The notes under the pieces were generated by a model. It was not told the origin of the DNA, ran no database searches, and worked only from the letters and a program-made list of their open reading frames with translations. A stretch of 64,000 nt of DNA from Actinomycetota bacterium (GTDB lineage Bacteria > Actinomycetota > Actinomycetes > Nanopelagicales > Nanopelagicaceae), in contig CANHRM010000004.1 of the NCBI GenBank assembly GCA_947463725.1, forward strand, positions 1 through 64,000, read 5' to 3'. A program made the position numbers and the translations under genes. The stretch's first letter is position 1; every line of letters begins with the position of its first letter. Of this stretch, positions 9,163 to 17,200 are shown in pieces.

Positions 9163-9209
9163 ACTCTTAATCACCGGGTCGGGGGTTCGAGTCCCTCACA
9201 ACCCACTTA
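9163..9209 (+). repeat. Direct repeat copy 2 (tRNA-Lys 3' half; putative att site)
   Basis: Exact 47-bp copy of 7718-7764, i.e. the 3' part of tRNA-Lys(CTT) without its 5' half. It cannot form a tRNA. It marks the far end of a segment of about 1.4 kb that holds one gene. Confidence 0.85.
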
Positions 9210-9558
9210 TGAGCGTAAGTGGCTCTGAAGAATTACTCACTATTAGTCGATGACTTGGTGAAAATGAATCAGTAGGTCCTTCCTTTCGGGAATGTCTTAA
9301 CTCAAGCCGCCAACTCTTCACGAACAAATCAAAGCTTCACGCTTTAAAAATCTTTCAAATAGGCTTTTCTCCGAGCAATCAGATTGAATCCTTAAGCTGA
9401 TACTCAACTTTCACAGTCAATCATCAATAATGCGTTAGAGGCGCCCTCGGATCCTTTATGAGGCATTTAGTAAATATCAAGGCAAGATATAGCGCTTGCC
9501 CAATTCTGTTCAAAATCTAGAAAGTCCTGCCACCTATATAACTATGTAGGGTGTGTAG
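9210..9558. other. Gene-poor stretch beyond the att-like repeat
   Basis: About 350 bases with no reading frame that I can support on either strand and no RNA gene that I recognise. It may be decayed island sequence or the untranslated end of the SOUL gene region. Confidence 0.5.
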
Positions 9559-10092
9559 TTAAACAGCATCTAGATAAACAGGAATCACAATCTCGTTGTA
9601 CTGAAATAAGCCAGGTTTAAATGGCGGATCAAAACGACAAATTCGCGTTTCATTTGAAAGTGAAATGTTGGCTTTAGAAGCGCTCGCACGAAGCTCCTGA
9701 GTAATCTTTTGTGATAGTTCATCGGTTGCTTTTCCGCGGAATGATTTCGCAACGCAGGTTTCGTTACCTAATTCGCGTAATTTAACTTGTGAATTATTGG
9801 GGTCTGGCAATTGGCCAAATGTGGCACCCGATGGCATTACAAACGAGACATACCATTCATCAAGCTCTGCGCTTTCGGCATTTTGGGCGGTAATTACCGG
9901 GGCGGTCATGGCGATTTTCTCTGATGACTTATTTCCCTTTGAGATGTAACTAAATAACGTTGAAAAAGCGCTGCTAGTTGAAGTTGAATACTGGGCCGAA
10001 ACTTTCACTTCTGCGATGACACAAGGCAGATATTCACGAAGCTCAAAATCATCGTATTTTTGCAGTACCTTAAATTCCTGCCGCTCAGTCAT
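9559..10092 (-). CDS. SOUL-family haem-binding protein
   Basis: Small soluble protein of the SOUL/HBP family, known for haem or tetrapyrrole binding. It shows the characteristic start (YDDFELREYLPCVIAEV), the core IAMTAPVIT, and VSFVMPSGAT.GQLPDP followed by an ending FDPPFKPGLFQYNEIVIPV. The 177 residues fit the family and no signal peptide is visible. It is transcribed divergently from an indoleamine-2,3-dioxygenase-like haem enzyme over about 115 bp, which hints at a shared haem link; that link is inference. Confidence 0.92.
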   Translation of the reverse strand: MTERQEFKVLQKYDDFELREYLPCVIAEVKVSAQYSTSTSSAFSTLFSYISKGNKSSEKIAMTAPVITAQNAESAELDEWYVSFVMPSGATFGQLPDPNNSQVKLRELGNETCVAKSFRGKATDELSQKITQELRASASKANISLSNETRICRFDPPFKPGLFQYNEIVIPVYLDAV

Positions 10093-10208
10093 GATTGAAC
10101 AATACTCTTACAAGGTGCTGATTATAAACAAAGTAGAAACTAAAACTTTTCGCTATTCCATATCTCTAACGCAAATGCTTTAATACCTAATTGGATCTAA
10201 GGAGAGAT

Positions 10209-11366
10209 ATGAAGCCTGCAAAAATAGCCGATTTTGGGATCACTGAAGAGTTTGGCTACCTGCCTACTTATGATCCAGCCCAATCATTATCCGCTGGCAA
10301 TGAAGAGTGGGACCAGTTCGGAAAAGATCTACCTAAATTACTTATGGGAACAAACTTCAGATCCAGAGTAAAGGCACTGCCTAAATTTAATATTGAGAAA
10401 TTATCTGGTGAGGCTGAAGTGCAGCGCGCTATGTTGATCTTGAGCTATATCGGACAAGCTTACCAATGGAGTGATAACACTGCCGCTCACGTAATGCCTG
10501 CGAACTTAGCTTTGCCTTGGTATGAAGTTGGCAAATTAGTTGGCCGCCCACCAATCCTTTCCTATCAAAGTTACGCCTCTGATAACTGGCGACGCTTTGA
10601 TAAAAGTGGTGACATTGCTTGTGGCAATATCGGTTTATTGCAATGTTTCCTTGGTGGCCAAGATGAAGAGTGGTTTATTTTAATTCATATCGAAATTGAG
10701 AAGAAGGCCGGCAAAGCGTTAAAGGCAATTGAAGATGCCCAACTTGCGGTACTTGAAAATGATGCCGAGAAAGTTGAGGCGGCACTTATCAAATTACGCA
10801 ATGCATTAGCTGCCATGTATGAAGTTCTAGGCCGAATGCCGGAAAGATGTGACCCTTATATTTACTTCCATCGCGTTCGACCATATATTTTCGGCTGGCG
10901 TAATAACCCATCTCTGCCTAATGGCGTAATTTACGAAGGTGTAGATGAATACAAAGGTATAGGTCAAAATTTCCGCGGTGAAACAGGTGCTCAAAGTGCA
11001 ATCATTCCAGCAATGGATGGTGTTTTAGGAATTGAACATGAGCGCGATGAACTTCGTGAATATTTGATGGAGATGCGAACATATATGCCACCAAAGCACG
11101 TTGCATTTATCGAAGCTGTAGAGACTGGCCCATCTGTTCGTAATTTCGCCGTCTCAGCTAAGCGCTCTAGCCTGACAAATGTATTTAACGAATCTGTTGA
11201 ATTAGTTGCAAAATTCAGAGCCATGCACCTTGAGTATGCCGGAACTTATATTCATGCTCAGGCACAAGCAACTCCCGGCAATCCATCGGCAGTCGGTACT
11301 GGTGGCACTCCATTTATGACTTATCTACGCAAGCATCGTGATGAGACAAAGGTTCAAACAATTTAG
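10209..11366 (+). CDS. Indoleamine 2,3-dioxygenase-like haem protein
   Basis: Predicted haem dioxygenase of the IDO family, which cleaves tryptophan to N-formylkynurenine. The strongest evidence is the C-terminal GTGGTPFMTYLRKHRDET, close to the substrate-site signature of IDO, and the preceding FRAMHLEYAGTYI that should supply the proximal haem His. FRGETGAQSAIIPAMD and SYASDNWRRFD are also family-like. The ORF can be opened at a TTG at 10191, but AAGGAG at 10199-10204 sits just before the ATG at 10209, giving 385 residues. No kynurenine formamidase or kynureninase is nearby, so the true substrate is open. Confidence 0.85.
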   Translation: MKPAKIADFGITEEFGYLPTYDPAQSLSAGNEEWDQFGKDLPKLLMGTNFRSRVKALPKFNIEKLSGEAEVQRAMLILSYIGQAYQWSDNTAAHVMPANLALPWYEVGKLVGRPPILSYQSYASDNWRRFDKSGDIACGNIGLLQCFLGGQDEEWFILIHIEIEKKAGKALKAIEDAQLAVLENDAEKVEAALIKLRNALAAMYEVLGRMPERCDPYIYFHRVRPYIFGWRNNPSLPNGVIYEGVDEYKGIGQNFRGETGAQSAIIPAMDGVLGIEHERDELREYLMEMRTYMPPKHVAFIEAVETGPSVRNFAVSAKRSSLTNVFNESVELVAKFRAMHLEYAGTYIHAQAQATPGNPSAVGTGGTPFMTYLRKHRDETKVQTI

Positions 11367-11370
11367 ATCA

Positions 11371-11403
11371 AAGGGCTGAGGCGATTAGCCCCATAACTTT
11401 TTC
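11371..11403. terminator. Terminator between convergent IDO-like and mmsA genes
   Basis: GGGCT (11373-11377) can pair with AGCCC (11387-11391), followed on the plus strand by a T-rich run. Both flanking genes converge here. The stem is short, so confidence is modest. Confidence 0.5.
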
Positions 11404-11423
11404 TCTAAGGAATTGCATAGTGC

Positions 11424-12908
11424 TTAATCGTTTTGTGGGAAACCTAAGTTAATTCCACCGTGACTTGGATCAAGCCAGCGGCTGGTAATGACTTTGCCTC
11501 TCGTGAAGAAGTGAACACCTTCAGTGCCGTGCGCATGAGAGTCACCAAATAATGAGTTCTTCCAACCACCAAATGAGTAGTAAGCCATAGGTACTGGAAT
11601 CGGAACATTGATACCAACCATGCCGACTTCAACTTCATTTTGGAATCTACGAGCTGCGCCACCATCGTTAGTAAAGATTGCGGTGCCATTTCCGTACTCA
11701 TGACTATTAACAAGTGCGAGCGCCTCATCGTAAGTATTCACGCGCAGAATGCTAAGTACTGGACCGAAGATTTCATCGGTATAAACCGACATCTCTGGCT
11801 TCACGTTATCAAGCAGTGTTGGCCCAAGGAAGAAACCGTCACCATCGACCTTTAGGTCGCGGCCATCAACAACAACTGTTGCGCCAGATTTTGCGCCTGC
11901 CTCAATATATGAAGAAACTTTGTCGCGGTGAACCGCGCTAACAAGTGGGCCCATGTCAGAGCCTTTCGTGCCATCGCCTGTTTTGATATTTGCCATTCGA
12001 GATTTAATTCGGGCAACGAGAGCACTCGCAATCGGTTCAACGGCGACAATTGCTGAAATCGCCATACAACGTTCACCGGCAGAACCAAAGCCAGCATTAA
12101 TAGCTGCATCGGCAGCAAGTTCTAGATCGGCATCGGGTAGAACAACCATGTGATTTTTTGCGCCACCTAAAGCTTGCACACGTTTGCCAGATTTTGTGCC
12201 AGTTTCATAAACATAACGTGCGATAGGTGTTGAACCTACAAATGAAATCGATTTAATTCCTTTATGTGTAAGCAGTGCGTCAACAACTTCCTTGTCACCA
12301 TGGACAACGTTAAAAACACCATCGGGTAGGCCAGCATCTTTCCAGAGTTGGGCCATAAACATTGCTGCACTTGGATCTTTTTCAGATGGCTTAACAATTA
12401 CGGTGTTGCCACAAGCAATTGCGATTGGGAAAAACCACATTGGCACCATGGCTGGAAAGTTAAACGGTGAAATAATCGCTACTGGGCCAACAGCTTGACG
12501 GATTGAATAGACATCAACACCTGTTGATACTTCTTCGGAAAATCCACCTTTTAAAAGGTGTGGTATTCCGCAAGCAAATTCCACAACTTCAAGGCCACGG
12601 GTTACTTCACCCGCAGCATCACTTAATACCTTGCCATGCTCATCGGTAATCAGGGCGGCAATCTTTTCTTTGTTTTGCTGCACTAATTCGCGGAAAGCAA
12701 ATAAAACTTGGGTGCGCTTAGTTAGTGAGCTATGGCGCCATTCGGCAAAGGCATTGGTCGCAGCAGCTACGGCAGTATCAACAGTTGCGGCGTTACCAAA
12801 AGCGACTGTCTTTGATACTTTGCCAGTGGCCGGGTTATAGACATCGCCACTTCGCTCTGGCTTAGAAGTGTCTAAAGCGCCGTTGATCCAATGCGTAATC
12901 TGATTCAT
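11424..12908 (-). CDS. mmsA: CoA-acylating methylmalonate/malonate-semialdehyde dehydrogenase
   Basis: NAD-dependent aldehyde dehydrogenase that converts (methyl)malonate semialdehyde to propionyl- or acetyl-CoA, in valine, beta-alanine or inositol breakdown. Family features are the N-terminal HWINGA, the FPAMVPMWFFPIAIACGNT segment, VGSTPIARYVYETG in the cofactor site, and the catalytic Cys in GERCMAIS. The 494-residue length is right for MmsA/IolA rather than a generic aldehyde dehydrogenase. It is divergent, with a 60-bp gap, from a class III aminotransferase, which suggests a beta-amino-acid or omega-amino-acid route. Confidence 0.93.
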   Translation of the reverse strand: MNQITHWINGALDTSKPERSGDVYNPATGKVSKTVAFGNAATVDTAVAAATNAFAEWRHSSLTKRTQVLFAFRELVQQNKEKIAALITDEHGKVLSDAAGEVTRGLEVVEFACGIPHLLKGGFSEEVSTGVDVYSIRQAVGPVAIISPFNFPAMVPMWFFPIAIACGNTVIVKPSEKDPSAAMFMAQLWKDAGLPDGVFNVVHGDKEVVDALLTHKGIKSISFVGSTPIARYVYETGTKSGKRVQALGGAKNHMVVLPDADLELAADAAINAGFGSAGERCMAISAIVAVEPIASALVARIKSRMANIKTGDGTKGSDMGPLVSAVHRDKVSSYIEAGAKSGATVVVDGRDLKVDGDGFFLGPTLLDNVKPEMSVYTDEIFGPVLSILRVNTYDEALALVNSHEYGNGTAIFTNDGGAARRFQNEVEVGMVGINVPIPVPMAYYSFGGWKNSLFGDSHAHGTEGVHFFTRGKVITSRWLDPSHGGINLGFPQND

Positions 12909-12968
12909 ACCCGCAATCTACTTGAGAGCATTAAGATGGCGCTACCTACTAGCTAAAAGGCCAATGTA

Positions 12969-14321
12969 ATGACGATTCCGATTAATGATCCAGATAAGCA
13001 AGCTTCGGTAAGTGCGGCAGATCGCAAATATGTCTTTCATTCTTGGTCGGCCCAAGGCGCAATTAGTCCGATGCCAATTGCTAGTGGTTCAGGTTCAAGG
13101 TTTTGGGATCATGCCGGCAAGGTTTATTTAGATTTTTCATCTCAACTCGTCTTTACTAATATCGGCCATCAACACCCAAAGGTCATAAAGGCAATTCAAG
13201 AACAGGCCGAAGTATTAACAACTATTGCGCCACAACATGCAAATGATGCTCGTAATGAAGCTGCCCAGCGCATAGTTGAACTAGCTGGTTCTAACTTTGC
13301 CAAGGTCTTTTTTACTAATGCTGGCGCCGATGCGATTGAAAATGCAATTCGCATGGCACGCATGCATACTCATAAGCACAAAGTACTTTCGACATATCGC
13401 TCGTATCACGGCAACACAGGTGCTGCGATAAATGCAACTGGCGATCCACGTAGATTCCCAAATGAGTTCGCTTTCGGTCACGTTCACTTCTGGGGACCAT
13501 ACCTATATCGCACAGCTTTCTGGGCTAAAGATGAAGCCGAAGAATGCAAGCGCGCGCTAGAACATTTAGAGCAAACAATTATCTTTGAAGGTCCAAACAC
13601 TATCGCAGCAGTTTTGCTTGAATCAGTGCCCGGTACTGCAGGTGTCTTAATGCCACCTAAAGGTTATCTCGAAGGTGTTCGTGCGCTGTGCAATAAATAC
13701 AATATTTTGTGGATTGCAGATGAAGTTATGTCAGGCTTTGGTCGCACTGGAAAATGGTTTGCTTATCAACACAGCCAAGTTGTTCCAGATCTAATCACTT
13801 TTGCTAAAGGCGTCACATCTGGCTACATCCAACTCGGCGGCATTGTTATCAGCGAGCCAGTTTCCAAAACATTTGATGAGAAAGTATTCGCTGGCGGCCT
13901 GACTTACATGGGTCACCCATTGGCATGCGCAACTGCAGTTGCAACTATCGATGTTATGAAGGAAGAGAAGATGTTAGAAAACGCCACCATGATTGGCGAG
14001 AAAGTCTTAGGGCCAGGGTTACTTGAATTAGCTAAGAAACATAAGGTTATTGGCGATATTCGCGGGGCTGGTGTTTTCTGGGGCGTTGATCTTGTAAGTG
14101 ATCGTGCAACGCATGAACCTCTTGCGCCATATGGTGCTTCAAGTGCGGCCATGAATGAGTTGGTTGCGGCTTGTAAGAAGAACGGCTTAATGCCATTTAA
14201 TAACTTCAACCGCATTCATTTGTGCCCACCATGCAATATTTCAGTTGAGGATGCAAAGTTAGGGCTTGAGCTTTTGGATCAATCTTTAACCGAGATCGCC
14301 AAGTACTACACCGGCGCTTAA
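12969..14321 (+). CDS. Class III aminotransferase (omega-amino acid:pyruvate type)
   Basis: PLP enzyme that moves an amino group from an omega-amine, beta-alanine or taurine-like donor to a keto acid. Motifs include YRSYHGNTGAAINATG, ADEVMSGFGRTGKWFA with the cofactor Asp, and the PLP Lys in ITFAKGVTSGYIQLGG. The 450 residues are standard. The divergent mmsA gene would consume malonate semialdehyde, the product expected from beta-alanine, so the pair plausibly forms a short catabolic route to acetyl-CoA. Donor specificity cannot be read from the sequence. Confidence 0.9.
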   Translation: MTIPINDPDKQASVSAADRKYVFHSWSAQGAISPMPIASGSGSRFWDHAGKVYLDFSSQLVFTNIGHQHPKVIKAIQEQAEVLTTIAPQHANDARNEAAQRIVELAGSNFAKVFFTNAGADAIENAIRMARMHTHKHKVLSTYRSYHGNTGAAINATGDPRRFPNEFAFGHVHFWGPYLYRTAFWAKDEAEECKRALEHLEQTIIFEGPNTIAAVLLESVPGTAGVLMPPKGYLEGVRALCNKYNILWIADEVMSGFGRTGKWFAYQHSQVVPDLITFAKGVTSGYIQLGGIVISEPVSKTFDEKVFAGGLTYMGHPLACATAVATIDVMKEEKMLENATMIGEKVLGPGLLELAKKHKVIGDIRGAGVFWGVDLVSDRATHEPLAPYGASSAAMNELVAACKKNGLMPFNNFNRIHLCPPCNISVEDAKLGLELLDQSLTEIAKYYTGA

Positions 14322-14344
14322 GTTAGAAAAGCTTAAGCAAAAGG

Positions 14345-14378
14345 AAAAGGGCTGAGGCTTTATGCCCCAGCCCTTTTT
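14345..14378. terminator. Bidirectional terminator between convergent genes
   Basis: The hairpin AAAAGGGCTGAGGC / GCCCCAGCCCTTTTT has an AT-rich loop, with A-run on one side and T-run on the other. It lies between the aminotransferase stop and the convergent 14390 gene and should work both ways. Confidence 0.85.
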
Positions 14379-14389
14379 GCTATTTATAT

Positions 14390-14701
14390 TTAAGCTTCTT
14401 CTTCGTATAGATCGTGCGAGACAATATCGGCGATCACATCGTGCTGCCATTTCTTCCACAACTCAGCGACAGCTGGATTGCTCATAAATGATTCATTGAC
14501 TGCACCATTGTCGGCAAGGCCTTTGAATCCCTGGATTACAACGATATTTCCAACATCCTTGCCAGCTGATCCACTCAAAATTTGATAGGTGCTAACTCCA
14601 GATTTTAGGCTAACTTCTTTCCATTCATTCATACGCTTTAAGCATTCAGCTCTTTTGCCAGCATGAGGCTTCCATACTGAGATTTCATACGCTCTTGCCA
14701 T
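14390..14701 (-). CDS. Small alpha/beta-barrel-like protein, function unknown
   Basis: A 103-residue soluble protein. The pattern (YEISVWKPHAGKRAECLKRMNEW near the start, then an IVVIQGF strand) resembles dimeric ferredoxin-like (NIPSNAP/ABM-type) folds, but this is a weak resemblance. A good AAGGGG precedes the ATG. It lies 48 bp downstream of a lumazine-binding-like (NTF2-fold) gene on the same strand, so the two are probably co-transcribed. Confidence 0.75.
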   Translation of the reverse strand: MARAYEISVWKPHAGKRAECLKRMNEWKEVSLKSGVSTYQILSGSAGKDVGNIVVIQGFKGLADNGAVNESFMSNPAVAELWKKWQHDVIADIVSHDLYEEEA

Positions 14702-14749
14702 TTTTACCCCTTTTTATTTTTTCTCCGAATTGGAAAAATTGGATTTGAA

Positions 14750-15124
14750 TTACGCGTGCTCTCCGCCTGTGTGAGCGAAAGTCTTATTGGTGATCTGCCA
14801 CTTTCCATCAAGGACTGAAAGCGTGAAGTAATCAGTAAATGAAAGAGTTCCCCAGAAACCTGTCTCTTTTATTGTTGCCATTGCAACAGTTCCATCGATC
14901 TGGATGTCTGTGATTGCCGCCGTCATATTCCCAGCATCTCCTGGAGATTCAACCATCAAAGCAACAAAGCCAGCCTTATCAACGTCATAATCAACGCCGC
15001 CCATGGTTCCAAACCAACGAGCACTTGCGTGGAATGCTTCATTTAACTTATCTGCATTACCTTTGCCAGCGCCATCTATATAGAGATTAAGTAACCTGGT
15101 TACTTCTGTTAAGTCCTTGCTCAT
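14750..15124 (-). CDS. NTF2-fold protein, putative lumazine-binding family
   Basis: A soluble protein of about 124 residues with the SnoaL/NTF2-like pattern of the Lumazine_bd_2 group: an N-terminal helix LLNLYIDGAGKGNADKLNEA, then FHASARWFG, and the ending DYFTLSVLDGKWQITNKTF. I placed the start at the ATG of MSKDL because GGGAG precedes it; the frame is open for ten further codons upstream. Function is unknown. It is followed by the small 14390 gene. Confidence 0.8.
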   Translation of the reverse strand: MSKDLTEVTRLLNLYIDGAGKGNADKLNEAFHASARWFGTMGGVDYDVDKAGFVALMVESPGDAGNMTAAITDIQIDGTVAMATIKETGFWGTLSFTDYFTLSVLDGKWQITNKTFAHTGGEHA

Positions 15125-15293
15125 GTTCTCTCCCATGCCTAGTTGTAAGTTCATACTCGGCGAACTTTATATTTACCTTAAACCTGTTTCAAGAAAGTTA
15201 TAAGGGTTGGGAGAATAAATCGGAAAAGATACAGAGTGCTTTTGTTACTAAATGTCGCAATTGGTATATAAAGCATTAAACATATTAATTATC

Positions 15294-16556
15294 CTAAATT
15301 AAAGGCACTCCCAAAACGCCTCTGACTTCTTCAAACATTGTGTAGAAGTCACTTAACTTCACGCCAGTACCTGTTTCAAATGCTTGCGCAAAAGTCTTTC
15401 CCTGTCCGAGAGCCGCATATATTCCTAATAGCTTTTCGATTCCCACATTTGCGACGATGAACTCTGTCGCTACCTCACCAATTCCATATGGATCAGTGTC
15501 GTTATCGTTCTTCTTAACTTCTGAAAGTGGCAGCTTCTTCATTGCATTAGAGTCATATTTATAGCGATCAACCATGGTTTGCTGACCAAAAGTTAGGTAA
15601 TCGACGATTCCTAGTTTGCTTGAAGTCTGAAGGCCAATAAACATCGCGGGGCCCTCCCAAATCCAATTCGGAATAGTTGATCCATCAGGACCAGGATTAC
15701 GACCGGCATATCTTTCCTGAATAGCATGGAAAAATTCATGGCCAGCTGTTTGGGACATTCCAGATTTATTATTCACGATCGAATTATTCTTCTTGATCGT
15801 TGCATAATTCCAGGTATTCGAATAACTGCCGCCAAAAGCTGGTGCACCTGCATCAAAGCCGCCAAGACGATCTTTCACTTGCTGCGCTGTGAAACCTTCT
15901 TTTGTGTAAGCGCTCTCAAGCCAACTGCGGTCTATCGCAATTACGTCAACAAATGTACGAGTCAACTTTGGATAGTCAAAAGTTTTAGCAACAAGGTTTG
16001 CGCCCTGCTTAACCCAATTAATTAAAGTCTCATCTACGCCATCTTGAGCAATTACTTTCACCTCAGCTGTTGGGTTGCGTTCAGTTGATACGTAAGTTAA
16101 GAATTTCTCTGTAGCTGACTTTGAAACCTCTTGCGCAGAATTTGGCTTACTCCAACCATATTTCTCCCAGAGCGTTGCGTAGGTTTTTTCTGGTGTTGGG
16201 GATGGAGAAGGAGTTGGCGTGGCCGAAGCTGATGGTGATGGCGTCGCGGATGCTGATGGTGTTGGTGATGGCGTGGCCGAAGCTGATGGTGTTGGTGATG
16301 GCGCCGCGGATGCTGTCTGTGTTGGCGAAGCAACTGGAGCAGGTGTGACAGTTGGCGTTGCAACAACTTTTACGCCCTTACTCCAAACCAACTTCTTGCC
16401 GGATTTAACACAGGTGAATTTGTATCCATTTACTGTTGATGTGGAATTTAACTTCGTACAGGTGCCACCAGCTTTTGCTGTCGCGGCCACTGCCAGATTG
16501 GATGGCAATAGAGAAATGGCAAGTAGGACAGAAAGGGCGGGTGCTAGTCGGCGCAT
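15294..16556 (-). CDS. Secreted Cys-module protein with HExxH metallopeptidase-like domain
   Basis: Predicted exported protein of 420 residues. The signal peptide starts at MRRLAPALS, chosen instead of an upstream ATG that would add 15 residues before the charged N-region. Next come a Cys-pair module (GGTCTK ... YKFTCVKSGKKLVWSKG), a Ser/Pro/Thr/Ala low-complexity linker of about 55 residues, and a globular domain. That domain holds HEFFH (residues 273-277) and, 24 residues later, the Glu of WIWEG, the layout of a gluzincin zinc peptidase. A gene at 19618-20928 has the same architecture. Substrate unknown. Confidence 0.85.
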   Translation of the reverse strand: MRRLAPALSVLLAISLLPSNLAVAATAKAGGTCTKLNSTSTVNGYKFTCVKSGKKLVWSKGVKVVATPTVTPAPVASPTQTASAAPSPTPSASATPSPTPSASATPSPSASATPTPSPSPTPEKTYATLWEKYGWSKPNSAQEVSKSATEKFLTYVSTERNPTAEVKVIAQDGVDETLINWVKQGANLVAKTFDYPKLTRTFVDVIAIDRSWLESAYTKEGFTAQQVKDRLGGFDAGAPAFGGSYSNTWNYATIKKNNSIVNNKSGMSQTAGHEFFHAIQERYAGRNPGPDGSTIPNWIWEGPAMFIGLQTSSKLGIVDYLTFGQQTMVDRYKYDSNAMKKLPLSEVKKNDNDTDPYGIGEVATEFIVANVGIEKLLGIYAALGQGKTFAQAFETGTGVKLSDFYTMFEEVRGVLGVPLI

Positions 16557-16687
16557 TGAGCGAGAATATAGGATTAAAAGTGAAAATTGAAAAGTCTGCA
16601 CCTTAAATCCGCGTGAAATTCTCAGACACCTGGTGGCAGATTGGGCTATGAAAAGGTTCTACGGAATAGAAATCAACAAGTTGCTTT

Positions 16688-17200
16688 TTACTCGGGCCGG
16701 AAGTTAAAACCAGCGAACGTTTTACCCTTGTACGTCGAGATAGCAATGTTAACCAATCGGTTGCCGTTTTTCATGGACATCAAATACTTAATCCCATGAT
16801 CATCTTCTGTTGCATCTGCAAGCACGTTATCCTGACACATTAGACATTCCCAGCCATCGTTAGTCATAGATAGTTCTATATTCGCAGCAACCTCTTCCCA
16901 TTCTTGCGTAAATTCATAACCCAGAAAACTTCTATCACCGTCGATTACTGATCCTAGTGCAGTGAATTTACCGGAAGCAGGGGGAGTAAAATCTTTGGGT
17001 AGCTTCCCCGAAAACTTCACACCTTTATTCCAAACCAACTTCTTTCCAGATTTAATACAGGTATAAGTTTTTCCTTTAGAAATCTGCCTAATTCCAGCTT
17101 TGGAGCAACCGGCACCAGGGGTCACAGCTGCAGCAGCTTCTGATGTCAACGAGAAGGTAATTATCGAACAGAAGAAAATCGTAAGAAATTTATTTTTCAT
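16688..17200 (-). CDS. Small secreted Cys-module protein
   Basis: A 170-residue exported protein. The signal peptide ends near residue 24 (EAAAA), followed by the Cys-pair module (GAGCSK ... YTCIKSGKKLVWNKG). The C-terminal part of about 100 residues has two more Cys in ECLMCQD and ends in ISTYKGKTFAGFNFRPE. I do not recognise that domain. It overlaps the stop of the upstream 17197 gene by 4 bp (ATGA), so the two are translated from one transcript. Confidence 0.82.
   Translation of the reverse strand: MKNKFLTIFFCSIITFSLTSEAAAAVTPGAGCSKAGIRQISKGKTYTCIKSGKKLVWNKGVKFSGKLPKDFTPPASGKFTALGSVIDGDRSFLGYEFTQEWEEVAANIELSMTNDGWECLMCQDNVLADATEDDHGIKYLMSMKNGNRLVNIAISTYKGKTFAGFNFRPE

Noticed and set aside
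9163-9209. A second tRNA-Lys gene
   Set aside because: Only the 3' part of the tRNA is present; the acceptor and D arms cannot form.
16097-16366. His/Gln/Arg-rich and Gly/Asp-rich frames over the Ser/Pro linker
   Set aside because: Alternative readings of the low-complexity linker of the metallopeptidase-like gene; no start signal or family.
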